A stretch of DNA of 64,000 nt, taken from NCBI RefSeq assembly GCF_000420845.1, contig NZ_ATVS01000003.1, positions 124,001-188,000 on the forward strand, written 5' to 3'. The first letter of the stretch is position 1. Each line of letters starts with the position of its first letter. The translations under genes were made by a program, and so were the position numbers. Shown one piece after another: positions 8,981-18,185 of this stretch. The DNA comes from Butyrivibrio sp. AE3009. Lineage in GTDB: Bacteria; Bacillota; Clostridia; Lachnospirales; Lachnospiraceae. A model generated the notes under the pieces. It saw nothing but the letters and a program-made list of their open reading frames with translations. It was not told where the DNA came from and did not search any database.

Positions 8981-9856
8981 TTACTCCTTAACAGCTCCAA
9001 CGTTAACACCCTGAACGAAGTACTGCTGCAGGAAAGGATATGCGATCATGAAAGGAAGGATCGCACATACGATAGCTGCGTAATACAGTGTGTTCTGTGA
9101 AACCTTATAAGCTGTTGTGGGCGTATCACCGTCCATGATCATAACTCTCAGCTTGTACTGGAAGTTAACTCTGTCAGGGTTAGTGATATAGATCTGTACT
9201 GTGCTGTAATCGTTCCATACAGTTACCGCATACATAAGACCAATTGATGCAAGAGCTGCCTTGGAAAGCGGAAGCACGATCTTGAAGAAGATTCCCATAG
9301 GAGTGCAGCCATCGATCTTGGCAGCCTCGAAAAGTGATCCGGGAATTCCCTCGAAGAAGTTCTTCATAAGAACCAGGTTATATACGTTCATACCGTGCTT
9401 GATAACCAGGATCCAGATTGTATCTACAAGATGGAGCTGCTTCATAACAAGGTACTCAGGAATCATACCACCGCTGAAGATCATGGTGAAGAGCAGGAAG
9501 AAGGATAAGAAGTTTCTTCCGGGCATATCCTGCTGTGTAAGTACATAACCACCGAGTGTTGAAAGTACAAGACCAAGAAGTGTACCCAAAACAGTTGTAA
9601 TAACTGAATTAAGGAATGGTCTGTAAAGTCTAACCGTTGTAAAAATTGTAAGGTATCCGTTAAATGTAAAGTCCTCAGGCCAGAATCTGAACTGATATAC
9701 ACCTACAGAGTTGAAGGAATCTACAAGAACCTTCCAAATAGGAATGAGAACTATTAAAGCAACTATAACGAATACTATGTAGTTAACCACATCAAATACA
9801 TGTATTTTGGGCTTTTTAGCCTGGACATGCATTGTAGCCTGTTTAGCCTGTGCCAT
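8981..9856 (-). CDS. Carbohydrate ABC transporter permease, LplC/MalG type
   Basis: Inner-membrane permease of a CUT1-type importer for oligosaccharides. The 291-residue protein has six likely membrane helices and the cytoplasmic coupling motif EAAKIDGCTPMGIF around residues 186-199, which contacts the ATPase. Its long N-terminal stretch before the first helix (from ~24) and C-terminal FVQGVNVGAVKE are typical of the LplC/YtcP group, which works with LplB and a large binding protein. It starts 12 bases after the LplB-like gene stop. No ATPase is encoded here; such systems usually share a MsmX/MsmK-type ATPase encoded elsewhere. Substrate is inferred from the neighbours as arabinoxylan or pectin oligosaccharides. 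Confidence 0.92.
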   Translation of the reverse strand: MAQAKQATMHVQAKKPKIHVFDVVNYIVFVIVALIVLIPIWKVLVDSFNSVGVYQFRFWPEDFTFNGYLTIFTTVRLYRPFLNSVITTVLGTLLGLVLSTLGGYVLTQQDMPGRNFLSFFLLFTMIFSGGMIPEYLVMKQLHLVDTIWILVIKHGMNVYNLVLMKNFFEGIPGSLFEAAKIDGCTPMGIFFKIVLPLSKAALASIGLMYAVTVWNDYSTVQIYITNPDRVNFQYKLRVMIMDGDTPTTAYKVSQNTLYYAAIVCAILPFMIAYPFLQQYFVQGVNVGAVKE

Positions 9857-9868
9857 AATATCTCCTCC

Positions 9869-10825
9869 TTAAATAATTCCGCGTCCGCGGATCTTCTTAC
9901 TTGCCCAGTTACATACAAGAACAAGTACGCAACCAACCAGGGACTTAAACAAACCAACCGCAGTTGTATATCCATAGTCCGGTATAGCAGTAAGGAATGT
10001 CTGACGATAGATATAAGTTGAAATTACATCGGATACGTCGAATACACGGTTGTTATATAAAACGAATACTGATTCAAACAGGTTAAGAACCTTAGCAAGA
10101 TTAAGGATCAGTACGATAATTACCGTATTCATAAGTGCAGGTACTGTTACATACCAGATTTTCTGAAGTCTTGATGCTCCGTCAATGTCGGCAGCCTCAT
10201 AGAGCTCAGGGTTGATTCCGGAAAGTGTAGCCAGGAAAATAACTGTTCCCCAACCTGTTTCCTTCCAGATATTGATCATATAGAAGATCGGTCTCCACAT
10301 TGCTTTGGTGTGCAGGAAGTCGATACTTGTTGACAGAACTCCCCAGGACTTCAATGTCTCATTAACGAAACCTGTTGAAGACTTAGAAAGGAATAACTGG
10401 AAAATAGCGGCAACTACTGCCCAAGACATAAAGTGTGGCAAATAGATGATTGTCTGCAGTGTTTTCTTTGCAAACATGTTGTGCATCTCATTAAGGAAAA
10501 CTGAAACCAGTACCGATGCAAAAGTTGTAATTAAAAGCTTAGTAATGGAAATCTGTAAAGTGTTACTAAAGGCAGTCCAGAACTCCTTCTTAGCAAACAT
10601 TGTCTGGAAGTTCTTAAGACCAACCCAGTTAATGTTTCTGAGCTTGTACTCATAGAACGCATAACGTACACCAAGCATTGGCCAGTAATAAATAATAATT
10701 ACGAAAACCAATACAGGTAAGAACATGAGGTAATAACCCAGATTATTCTTGATTCGTGTGCTAAGAGGTTTTTTGTTTATAGGAGCGCCGGTGGATGTCG
10801 TAACAGCATTTTGTTTCTTACTCAT
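9869..10825 (-). CDS. Carbohydrate ABC transporter permease, LplB/MalF type
   Basis: The partner permease of the LplC-like protein. The 318-residue protein has about six membrane helices, beginning around residue 33, and the coupling motif EAADIDGASRLQKIW around residues 211-225. The sequence GVRYAFYEYK after the first helix is characteristic of the LplB/YteP group. It is separated from the binding-protein gene by a 156-base gap that carries a GC-rich terminator-like hairpin, a common arrangement that lets the binding protein be made in excess. The start ATG has a GGGAGAGGG ribosome site upstream. Confidence 0.92.
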   Translation of the reverse strand: MSKKQNAVTTSTGAPINKKPLSTRIKNNLGYYLMFLPVLVFVIIIYYWPMLGVRYAFYEYKLRNINWVGLKNFQTMFAKKEFWTAFSNTLQISITKLLITTFASVLVSVFLNEMHNMFAKKTLQTIIYLPHFMSWAVVAAIFQLFLSKSSTGFVNETLKSWGVLSTSIDFLHTKAMWRPIFYMINIWKETGWGTVIFLATLSGINPELYEAADIDGASRLQKIWYVTVPALMNTVIIVLILNLAKVLNLFESVFVLYNNRVFDVSDVISTYIYRQTFLTAIPDYGYTTAVGLFKSLVGCVLVLVCNWASKKIRGRGII

Positions 10826-10908
10826 AGCAACCCTCTCCCTTTATTATCTAAATAACGTTCATATTACAGCTATATTATAGCAGATAAATCGTGAAATTTT
10901 CATAAAAA

Positions 10909-10951
10909 TCCCACCCCCAATGAAGATATCGTATACCCCTCAGGGGTGGGA
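10909..10951 (-). terminator. Terminator-like hairpin between binding protein and permeases
   Basis: A GC-rich perfect stem (10909-10917 with 10943-10951) is followed in minus-strand RNA by UUUUUAUG. Its place between the solute-binding protein and its permeases suggests partial termination that raises the binding-protein share of the transcript. Confidence 0.75.
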
Positions 10952-10981
10952 ACTTAATCAAAAATTATTTTATTTCAGAAA

Positions 10982-12664
10982 TTACTGAGCGTTGAGCTCA
11001 TCAACGATCTGCTGAGCAAGATCGCCAACTTCTGCCTGATACTGAGCAATAGCCTCTTCAGGTGTGATCTCACCTGTTACAGCCTGGTTCATAAGAGTTG
11101 TCTTAAGCTCTACAAGTGTTGCCTCGTTCTCTGTAAGAGTATCGCAAGAAGCAGCTGCAGGAGCATCTACACAGTTCTCTGTGAAGAACTTGTTACCAGC
11201 CTGTACAAGCTCGTCGTTATCTACGAAACCGTTTGTAAGAGGAGCGATTACAAGTACTGGATCAAGGTGATTCTTCTTCCATACAGAGTTAGGATCGTTA
11301 GGAGCCTGCTTAAGGTGGAACTCACCATCAGCGTACTCATAATCCTTCTTCTTCTCAGGATCATCAGCGTTTGTTGTGAAGGACTCAGCCTTTGTTGACC
11401 AGTGAACATCCTCAGCACCATATGTCCAAAGTGTCTGAACCTTGTCACCGTCAAGCATTGTCTCAAGAAGTGCATCGAAGATAGCCTGCTCACGAGCGTT
11501 TGAGCCATCCTGATCGTCTGTGATTACCCATACAGGAGCTTCTCTGTTGATGTAGCCGCCCCATGTATCCTTGATCTCCTGAATAGGAGCAAGCTGTACA
11601 AGTCTGTCATCGCCAAGATCGTTGTCAACTTCCTGCTTTTCCATGTTTGTTGTAAGTGTTCTAAGCCATGTACCAGCCCAGTATGTGAATACACCTTCTG
11701 ATGTTGACTGGTCGTTTGAGAAGAACTTCTCACGAGCCTGCTTTGTTCCGGCTTCCTCTGTATCAGGATCGATTACGCCATCAGCATAACCCTGAGCAAG
11801 TCTTGCAAGAGCATCGATTGTAGCCTGCTCCTGGAATCCGTCTACCCATACACCATCCTTCTGATAGAATGAAGGATATGCACCCTGCCAGAACTCAGGC
11901 ATGTAGTTGATGTAAGGAGCCTCGTCAAGCTTACCGTAACCAGCAGCGATTACACCGTATGTGCCTGACTCCTTCTCATGGAATGCCTTAAGCATTGCAT
12001 AGTAATCATCGAAAGTCTTGATGTCATCGATTGACATTCCGGCTGCATCGAGCCATGACTTCTTAACATAAGTTACGCATCCGTTTCCGTATGTAGGAGC
12101 GAAGCCGTAAAGGTGTCCCTGGTTGTCCTTCATGTTCTCGTTTACTGAAGGAAGAGTTACTCTTGACTGGAACTCAGCGTTTGCATAAGCATCAGCCATA
12201 TCCCAAAGGAGACCTGTTGTCTGATACTGTCTGAGCATTGTAGCGCTCATGATAAGAGCATCAGGATAATCAGGATCACCGGGCTGACCAGTTGTAAGGA
12301 GACGTGAAACTGTTCCTGAATAGTCAGAGTGATCAAGCTGGTTGATGTTAAGTGTTATCTGGTGACCAAGCTTCTCAGATACAGCAGCTTCCCACTGCTC
12401 CTTGAATGCATCCTGGCCGTTCTCAACTGTAGCAGTAAGTGTACCGTCTACTACGATGTTAAGAGTCTCAAGTGTGAAGTCCTCAGCTGCAGCAGGTGTC
12501 TCAGCATCTGTTGTTGCAGGAGCTTCTGTTGCAGGAGCTTCTGTTGCTGTTGTGTTGTCAGCAGTCTGTGTGTCAGTTGTAGCAGGTGTTGTCTCGTTGC
12601 CGCAAGCAGCAAGAGAAGCTACCATTGCTGTTGACAGAAGTAATGATAAAGCTTTCTTTTTCAT
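10982..12664 (-). CDS. Sugar-binding lipoprotein of the ABC importer
   Basis: Extracellular solute-binding protein, 560 residues, anchored to the membrane by lipid. The signal peptide ends in a lipobox SLAAC with the modified cysteine at residue 21, followed by a Thr/Ala-rich linker (~22-60). The size and the mature domain match LplA/YtcQ-type binding proteins that serve LplB/LplC permeases and usually take oligosaccharides. The codon use is markedly strong and regular, as in a highly expressed gene. A GGGAGG ribosome site lies upstream of the ATG. It is the first gene of the operon, behind a promoter with two operator-like sites, so expression is probably controlled by sugar or uronate availability. 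Confidence 0.93.
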   Translation of the reverse strand: MKKKALSLLLSTAMVASLAACGNETTPATTDTQTADNTTATEAPATEAPATTDAETPAAAEDFTLETLNIVVDGTLTATVENGQDAFKEQWEAAVSEKLGHQITLNINQLDHSDYSGTVSRLLTTGQPGDPDYPDALIMSATMLRQYQTTGLLWDMADAYANAEFQSRVTLPSVNENMKDNQGHLYGFAPTYGNGCVTYVKKSWLDAAGMSIDDIKTFDDYYAMLKAFHEKESGTYGVIAAGYGKLDEAPYINYMPEFWQGAYPSFYQKDGVWVDGFQEQATIDALARLAQGYADGVIDPDTEEAGTKQAREKFFSNDQSTSEGVFTYWAGTWLRTLTTNMEKQEVDNDLGDDRLVQLAPIQEIKDTWGGYINREAPVWVITDDQDGSNAREQAIFDALLETMLDGDKVQTLWTYGAEDVHWSTKAESFTTNADDPEKKKDYEYADGEFHLKQAPNDPNSVWKKNHLDPVLVIAPLTNGFVDNDELVQAGNKFFTENCVDAPAAASCDTLTENEATLVELKTTLMNQAVTGEITPEEAIAQYQAEVGDLAQQIVDELNAQ

Positions 12665-12700
12665 TTAATTTGTTCCTCCCAGTTAATTATTTAAATTAAA

Positions 12701-12758
12701 TGTAAGCGTTTTCAATTGCTTATGTACGTACTTTAACATGTATTGAAAACCATTGCAA
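12701..12758 (-). promoter_or_regulatory. Promoter of the sugar transporter operon with operator/cre-like sites
   Basis: A minus-strand -35 TTGCAA (12753-12758) and -10 TAAAGT (12730-12735) are 17 bases apart. TGTAAGCGTTTTCA (12701-12714) fits the cre consensus and lies just downstream of the start site. A weaker copy TGAAAACCATTGCA (12744-12757) overlaps the -35. Either CcpA or the LacI-type regulator at 16174 could bind. A further palindrome, CGTAAGTGCTTACA, is at 12829-12842. Confidence 0.65.
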
Positions 12759-12895
12759 GCATGAATTTTGTTAAATTTCTGCCAGTATTGGTGATTTTTT
12801 CCGTGAAGTGCCGTTTTTACTGTATTTCCGTAAGTGCTTACATATCAAAAATTTACAAAAAAATCTTGCAAAAATAACACTTACATTTCCTCGAA

Positions 12896-12955
12896 CTAAA
12901 AAAATAGACAAATTGTCATCGGAATTTAATACATTCCAATGTGCAATTTGTCTAT
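12896..12955 (-). terminator. Terminator of uxaA
   Basis: A perfect 12-base stem (12904-12915 with 12944-12955) with an extra inner GGAAT/ATTCC pairing is followed on the minus strand by a seven-base U run. It begins within 10 bases of the uxaA stop. Confidence 0.88.
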
Positions 12956-12962
12956 CTGTTAT

Positions 12963-14465
12963 TTACAGTGTTACGCCTCTCTTCCAGATGGCCATGTCGT
13001 GGAAGCCGGCTTCCTCGCTCTTAAGCTTCTCTCCTGAAGCGGTACGAAGTATCTTATCGAATAATTCATCAGTAAGTTCATCAAAGCTTCTTCCTTCAAG
13101 AATCTGACCGGCTCTGAAATCAATCCAGTTGCTCTTCTTCTCGGCAATTGTATTGTTACTAGCTATTTTCATAGTAGGAACAGGGCATGCAAAAGGTGTT
13201 CCTCTTCCTGTTGTAAAGAGCACGATCTGCGCTCCTGCACTGGCAAGTGCGGTTGCAGCGCAAAGGTCATTACCGGGTGCACATAACAGATTAAGTCCTG
13301 TAACATCGGTTCTCTCGCCATACTCCAATACATTCATAACCGGATAATCACCGGATTTCTGGGTGCAGCCAAGAGACTTATCCTCAAGTGTTGTGATTCC
13401 GCCTGCCTTGTTTCCGGGTGAAGGATTCTCATAAATGGGCTCGCCCTGCTTTGTGAAATAATCCTTGAAACCGTTGATCATATTTACGGTATCATTGAAG
13501 GTCTTCTCATCCTTACATCTATTCATAAGAATAGTCTCTGCTCCGAACATTTCGGGAACCTCGGTAAGAATAGATGTACCGCCGCATTCAACAATCCTGT
13601 CGGAAATTCTTCCAACAAGCGGATTGGCAGTAATTCCGGAGAATCCATCGGATCCACCGCATTTAAGGCCAATGATAAGCTTGGAAGCATAGGCTTCTTC
13701 TCTCTCATCCTTAGAAGCAGTCTCAATAAGCTCTGAAAGAAGCTCAAGACCATCTGCCATCTCGTCATCAGACTGCTGACATACAAGGAACTTCACTCTA
13801 TCCTTGTCATATTCTCCAATATATGGCATAAGAACATCTATATTGCTATTCTCGCAACCAAGACCAAGAACCAGCACGCCGCCGGCATTTGGATGTTTGA
13901 TAAGATCAGAAAGTATGGTTCTTGTGTGCTCCTGATCATCTCCTGTCTGAGAACAGCCATAGTTATGTGTAAATGCCACAACTTCATCAACGCTGCCCTT
14001 TACAAGCTTATTTGCCTTATTAGCCAGTGCTGTCGCGATATTGTTGACACAACCTACAGTAGGAATGATCCATACTTCATTTCTTATTCCTACGCGTCCG
14101 TCAGCTCTTACGAAGCCCTTGAAGGATGCTTTTTTAGATCCCATAAGAGTCTTCTTTTTCTCGATGTCTGCAGTGTCAGGCTCATATTTATACTCAAGGA
14201 TTCCTTCAAGATTGGTCTTGATGTCGTGGGTGTGTACCCATCTTCCCTCGGAAATATCTTCAGTTGCATGTCCGATGGCATATCCATATTTAACAACATT
14301 ATCATTAGAAGAAATAGACTTGATTGCCATCTTGTGGCCTGCAGGGATTTCCTCTGCAGCAGTTATTGTTCTTCCATCTGAAAGACTTACAGTCTCGCCC
14401 TTTGCCATGGGTTCGAGGCATACAATTACATTGTCTGTTGGATGAATCTGTAAAAATTTACTCAT
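12963..14465 (-). CDS. uxaA: Altronate dehydratase
   Basis: Catalyses D-altronate to 2-keto-3-deoxy-D-gluconate in galacturonate breakdown. The 500-residue protein has an N-terminal SAF-type domain (~1-95) and the UxaA core, with conserved cysteine segments GCVNNIA, YGCSQTGDD, GLGCEN and LKCGGSDGFSG that are expected at the iron-binding active site, and a C-terminal region ending near ASNNT and EEAGFHDMAIWKRG. The length matches the family. It is monocistronic, diverging from uxaC across a 285-base region. Its promoter (TTGACG-17-TATGAT) has an operator over the transcription start, so it should be repressed in the absence of hexuronate. Confidence 0.95.
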   Translation of the reverse strand: MSKFLQIHPTDNVIVCLEPMAKGETVSLSDGRTITAAEEIPAGHKMAIKSISSNDNVVKYGYAIGHATEDISEGRWVHTHDIKTNLEGILEYKYEPDTADIEKKKTLMGSKKASFKGFVRADGRVGIRNEVWIIPTVGCVNNIATALANKANKLVKGSVDEVVAFTHNYGCSQTGDDQEHTRTILSDLIKHPNAGGVLVLGLGCENSNIDVLMPYIGEYDKDRVKFLVCQQSDDEMADGLELLSELIETASKDEREEAYASKLIIGLKCGGSDGFSGITANPLVGRISDRIVECGGTSILTEVPEMFGAETILMNRCKDEKTFNDTVNMINGFKDYFTKQGEPIYENPSPGNKAGGITTLEDKSLGCTQKSGDYPVMNVLEYGERTDVTGLNLLCAPGNDLCAATALASAGAQIVLFTTGRGTPFACPVPTMKIASNNTIAEKKSNWIDFRAGQILEGRSFDELTDELFDKILRTASGEKLKSEEAGFHDMAIWKRGVTL

Positions 14466-14576
14466 TTAACCTACCCCTTTTTACGAAAACAGAAGTTTTC
14501 TTACATTTTTATTTACATCTGCTTACATTTTTTACATGCTGAAAAATCAAATTATCAAACATACTAAAAAGTGCCA

Positions 14577-14624
14577 TGTAAGCGTTTACACTTAAATCAT
14601 ATATTTAAAGTCCGGTAACGTCAA
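14577..14624 (-). promoter_or_regulatory. uxaA promoter and operator
   Basis: The minus-strand -35 TTGACG (14619-14624) and -10 TATGAT (14596-14601) are exactly 17 bases apart. The near-palindrome TGTAAGCGTTTACA (14577-14590) covers the predicted transcription start, a standard repressor position. It matches both LacI-family operators and the CcpA cre consensus. Confidence 0.82.
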
Positions 14625-14637
14625 TAAATTTTTGCTA

Positions 14638-14696
14638 TTGTATTTAGTATTCACGTCCTGTATAATACCTTTGTAAAAAATATGAAAATGCTTACA
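14638..14696 (+). promoter_or_regulatory. uxaC-lacI promoter and operator
   Basis: A plus-strand -35 TTGTAT (14638-14643) and -10 TATAAT (14661-14666) are 17 bases apart. The site TGAAAATGCTTACA (14683-14696), the reverse of TGTAAGCATTTTCA, lies about 10-23 bases after the predicted start and matches the uxaA and transporter operators with one change. Confidence 0.8.
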
Positions 14697-14750
14697 TGTA
14701 TTTTTAACATTTTACAAAATAAAAATAAGAATAATTGGGAGGGTATGTAA

Positions 14751-16169
14751 ATGAAGACTTTTATGGATAAAGATTTCCTTCTTCAGTCTGATGCTGCCAA
14801 GACTTTATATCATGATTACGCTGAAAATATGCCTATTCTTGACTATCACTGTCACATCAGCCCCAAGGAGATCGCCGAAGATCGTCATTTCGACACAATC
14901 ACACAGGTATGGCTTGGTGGGGACCATTATAAATGGCGTTTGATGCGTGCCTTTGGTGTCGATGAAAAGTTTATGACAGGGGATGCTCCTGACAAGGAGA
15001 AATTCTTAATGTTCGCAAAATGCCTTGGCAAGGCCGTAGGCAATCCACTTTATCACTGGGCTCACTTAGAACTTCGCAAATATTTTGGTTACAACGGTGT
15101 TCTTAACGAGAAGACCGCAGAGGAAGTATACGATATCTGCAATAAGGTTCTTCAGTCACCTGATATGAGTGTACGTAAACTCATCAAGATGTCAGGAGTA
15201 ACTCTTATCTGCACTACAGATGATCCTATCGACACTCTTGAGTGGCACGACAAGATCAGAGAAGACGCATCCTTCGATGTTAAGGTTCTTCCCGCATGGA
15301 GACCTGACAAGGCCAAAAATATCACTAAACCCGAATTCACATCCTACATCGCTACTCTTTCAGAGGTAAGCGGAGTTAAGATTGACTCCTTTGCTTCATT
15401 AAAAGAAGCTCTCAGAGTTCGTCTCGACTACTTCGCATCCAAGGGCTGCAATGTTACAGATCACGCTCTTGAGTATGTAATGTACAAACCTGCTTCTGAT
15501 GAAGAGATTGAGAAGATCTTCGCAAGACGTATGGCCGGCGAAGAGATCAGCTATGAGGATTCACTTAAATATGAAACAGCCTTCATGCTCTTTGAGGGCG
15601 AAGAGATCAAGAAGAGAGACTGGGTACTCCAGCTTCACTTTGGTTGCAAGCGCGACAACAATACACCTATGTATGAGAAGCTCGGACCTGATACAGGTTA
15701 TGACACTATCGCAGCTTACTACCCTATGGCTGAACTTGCAGACTTCCTTAATGCTCTGCACTGCAAGAATACTCTTCCAAAGACTATTCTTTACAGCCTG
15801 AATCCTAACGACAACAAGATCATCAACACCACCCTCAATGCATTTAACGAGGCTCCCGTTGTTGCCAAGATTCAGCAAGGAAGCGCATGGTGGTTCAATG
15901 ATACCAAGCTTGGTATGGAGGAGCAGCTGGCTTCTGTTGCAGAGTCCGGCAACCTTTCAGGATTTGTAGGAATGCTTACAGATTCAAGAAGCTTTACTTC
16001 TTATACAAGACATGATTACTTCCGCCGTATCCTTTGCAATTACCTCGGATCACTGGTGGAGAACGGTGAATATCCTGCTGAGGATATGGATATTCTCGGA
16101 GAGATTGCCAAGGATATATCCTACAACAACGCTGTAAGATATTTCGGTTTTCCTTTAGAGACGGTATAA
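14751..16169 (+). CDS. uxaC: Uronate (glucuronate/galacturonate) isomerase
   Basis: Converts D-glucuronate to D-fructuronate and D-galacturonate to D-tagaturonate, the first step of hexuronate use. The 472-residue protein is of the usual length and has the amidohydrolase-fold metal motif DYHCHISP (H33, H35), the LHFGCKRDNN segment and the WWFNDTKLGMEEQ C-terminal signature. The start ATG has a GGGAGG ribosome site 6-7 bases upstream. It is co-transcribed with the lacI-type regulator, which begins 4 bases after its stop, and diverges from uxaA. The uxaB/uxuA/kdg genes needed to complete the pathway are not in this window. Confidence 0.96.
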   Translation: MKTFMDKDFLLQSDAAKTLYHDYAENMPILDYHCHISPKEIAEDRHFDTITQVWLGGDHYKWRLMRAFGVDEKFMTGDAPDKEKFLMFAKCLGKAVGNPLYHWAHLELRKYFGYNGVLNEKTAEEVYDICNKVLQSPDMSVRKLIKMSGVTLICTTDDPIDTLEWHDKIREDASFDVKVLPAWRPDKAKNITKPEFTSYIATLSEVSGVKIDSFASLKEALRVRLDYFASKGCNVTDHALEYVMYKPASDEEIEKIFARRMAGEEISYEDSLKYETAFMLFEGEEIKKRDWVLQLHFGCKRDNNTPMYEKLGPDTGYDTIAAYYPMAELADFLNALHCKNTLPKTILYSLNPNDNKIINTTLNAFNEAPVVAKIQQGSAWWFNDTKLGMEEQLASVAESGNLSGFVGMLTDSRSFTSYTRHDYFRRILCNYLGSLVENGEYPAEDMDILGEIAKDISYNNAVRYFGFPLETV

Positions 16170-16173
16170 GCCC

Positions 16174-17196
16174 ATGAGCGGCCAGATGACTATTTACGAC
16201 ATATCCAAAAAAGCCGGTGTGTCTATAGCCACTGTTTCCAGGGTGCTTAACGGCAGCACCAATGTTAAGCCCAGAACCAGAAAAAAAGTTATGGACATCA
16301 TTGAGCAATACGGATACAAACCCAACGCTTTTGCCAGGGGCCTTGGTCTTAATTCAATGAAGACTATCGGTATCCTCTGTGCCGATGCCTCTGACCTTTA
16401 TCTTGCAAAAGCTATTTATTACATCGAGCAGAACCTTCGCGAGAACGGCTATCATTCAGTTCTTTGCTGCACAGGTTACGAGATGCACCCAAGAAAAGAG
16501 TCCCTTAATCTCCTGCTCTCTCAGCATGTTGACTCAGTTGTAATGGTTGGTTCCAACTTCATCATGAACAACTCCGAGGACAACCAGTATGTAAGAGATG
16601 CAGCTGCAACAGTGCCCATCATGCTCCTCAATGCTGATTTTGATTGCCCCAATGTATATTGCACACTGTGCGATGACTACAAGGCAACTCAGGACGCCAC
16701 AGAGAAGATGATTGCATCTGGAGTTAAGGATATCCTTTATCTGTATAACAGTAATTCTTACAGTGGACTTAAGAAGCTGGCAGGTTTCCAGAACGCTCTT
16801 CTTACACATGACATTCCACTGAAGAAACAGATGCAGCAGTGCTTCAAGGGAAGTCACGAAGACATCGATGGAGTTAAGAACTTTGTTGAGAACCTTTATA
16901 AAAAAGGAATCAAGTTCGACGGTATCGTAACAAGTGATGACTTCCTTGCCATTGGTGCCATGAATTTCGCAAGAGCTAACAACATCAGTGTTCCAAATGA
17001 TCTTCAGATCATCGGATATAACAATTCTATCCTTACACTGTGTTCAGAGCCTGATATTTCTTCCGTTGACAACCGTCTGGAGGATATGTGTATACAGCTT
17101 GTTAAGACTCTTATCGGAACCTTAAGCCAGAGCGAAATGCCTCAGAAGACTATCTTCTCCGGAGAGCTGGTAAAGAGAGGTTCAACCCGTTTCTGA
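16174..17196 (+). CDS. LacI-family regulator of hexuronate genes
   Basis: A 340-residue repressor with an N-terminal helix-turn-helix (MTIYDISKKAGVSIATVSRV, residues 5-24) and hinge helix, then a periplasmic-binding-protein-like effector domain (~60-330). Because it follows uxaC by 4 bases and the operator-like sites TGTAAGCG(T/A)TTWCA flank both uxaA and uxaC, it is most simply the local hexuronate repressor, probably also acting on the transporter promoter at 12.7 kb. Translation could begin at codon 1 or at the second Met (16186); both have only weak ribosome sites. LacI proteins recognise CG-centred palindromes like these, so overlap with CcpA sites cannot be excluded. Confidence 0.93.
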   Translation: MSGQMTIYDISKKAGVSIATVSRVLNGSTNVKPRTRKKVMDIIEQYGYKPNAFARGLGLNSMKTIGILCADASDLYLAKAIYYIEQNLRENGYHSVLCCTGYEMHPRKESLNLLLSQHVDSVVMVGSNFIMNNSEDNQYVRDAAATVPIMLLNADFDCPNVYCTLCDDYKATQDATEKMIASGVKDILYLYNSNSYSGLKKLAGFQNALLTHDIPLKKQMQQCFKGSHEDIDGVKNFVENLYKKGIKFDGIVTSDDFLAIGAMNFARANNISVPNDLQIIGYNNSILTLCSEPDISSVDNRLEDMCIQLVKTLIGTLSQSEMPQKTIFSGELVKRGSTRF

Positions 17197-17217
17197 TAAC
17201 AGTTTGAAGTAAAATAT

Positions 17218-17264
17218 AGAGGATTATGTAATGCAATTATTGCTTTACATAATCCTCTTTTTAT
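17218..17264 (+). terminator. Terminator of uxaC-lacI, probably bidirectional
   Basis: A perfect 14-base stem (17218-17231 with 17245-17258) is followed by TTTTTAT on the plus strand. The minus strand side is also U-rich, so it may serve the convergent araC gene too. Confidence 0.9.
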
Positions 17265-17280
17265 ATGTCTGTTCAGTTCC

Positions 17281-18120
17281 CTACTCTTCCTTGATAACAT
17301 CCATATTCCTTCGATATTCCCTTGGAGAAACATGATATTTGGCAGAAAAACATCTGTTAAAAGTCCTCTGACTCTCAAATCCGGAATCATAACAAATATC
17401 GGTAATTGACTTATCCGTATGCCGCAGCAGCGTCTGTGCATAGTCAAGTCGGACTTCATTAAGGTACTGGTTAAAATTTCTATGAAAGGTCTTGGCGAAC
17501 AGCCTTGATAAAGTAAACTGACTGATACCAAAATCATGGGCCATGGATCCAAGTGATACATCCTCAGCAAAATGTCCGGATATATAAGATACAGATTTGT
17601 AGATCAGATCCGTGCTACCAATCTCCGCCTTGGGAACCAGTTCCAAGAGCGGAAGGGACCTTGCCAGTAATATGTGGATATAGGAAAGGGCCAAGGCATT
17701 CTCATCCTTGGACAGCTGCGCTATATCCTGGTTCTCCTGTCCGTCGGCAAATTCGCTGCAGATGGCCTTAACTGCGTAAATGATGTCTTTATGCACCTTC
17801 TTTTTGGTTATGACCGGCTCCTTTGGACTTAGATTCGATATCTCATTCATATATCCCTGTGCAAGATTTGGCGATGTCAAAATATAAATTGCTCTGCTCT
17901 CTTCCTCAGAGAAAACCTGATAATGATGAACCATCTCCGGGAACACCACCGCAAAGTCCCCTTTCTCCATGGGATACAGGTTCTGCCCAACTCCAATCGC
18001 AAGACTACCCTGGGTTACATAAACAAATTCGATTGCTCTGTGGAGATGAGGCGCACTGTGAGTGCTCTTTCGCTGATATATTGTAAGGCCCAAACCGATA
18101 TCTTTATATATAGGTAGCAT
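17281..18120 (-). CDS. AraC-family regulator with cupin sensor domain
   Basis: A 279-residue transcription regulator. The N-terminal ~140 residues resemble the cupin fold that binds sugars in AraC proteins (HSAPHLHRAIEFVYV near 20-34). The C-terminal ~100 residues hold two helix-turn-helix units, ending in the family signature SITDICYDSGFESQRTFNRC and SPREYRRN. It stands alone between uxaC-lacI and the mnmA-GH51 operon, with its own strong promoter. The target is likely a neighbouring carbohydrate operon, perhaps the arabinofuranosidase genes, but no operator can be assigned from this sequence. Confidence 0.93.
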   Translation of the reverse strand: MLPIYKDIGLGLTIYQRKSTHSAPHLHRAIEFVYVTQGSLAIGVGQNLYPMEKGDFAVVFPEMVHHYQVFSEEESRAIYILTSPNLAQGYMNEISNLSPKEPVITKKKVHKDIIYAVKAICSEFADGQENQDIAQLSKDENALALSYIHILLARSLPLLELVPKAEIGSTDLIYKSVSYISGHFAEDVSLGSMAHDFGISQFTLSRLFAKTFHRNFNQYLNEVRLDYAQTLLRHTDKSITDICYDSGFESQRTFNRCFSAKYHVSPREYRRNMDVIKEE

Positions 18121-18185
18121 GTATGTTTTCTCCTTTAAAATAGTCCGCGCAAGATTTGGCTACTTTTTTATCTTTTATGACGTGT

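Noticed and set aside
12701..12714. Calling this site a CcpA cre with certainty
   Set aside because: It fits cre, but a LacI-type regulator with closely similar sites lies 1.9 kb away, so the binding protein cannot be decided by sequence.
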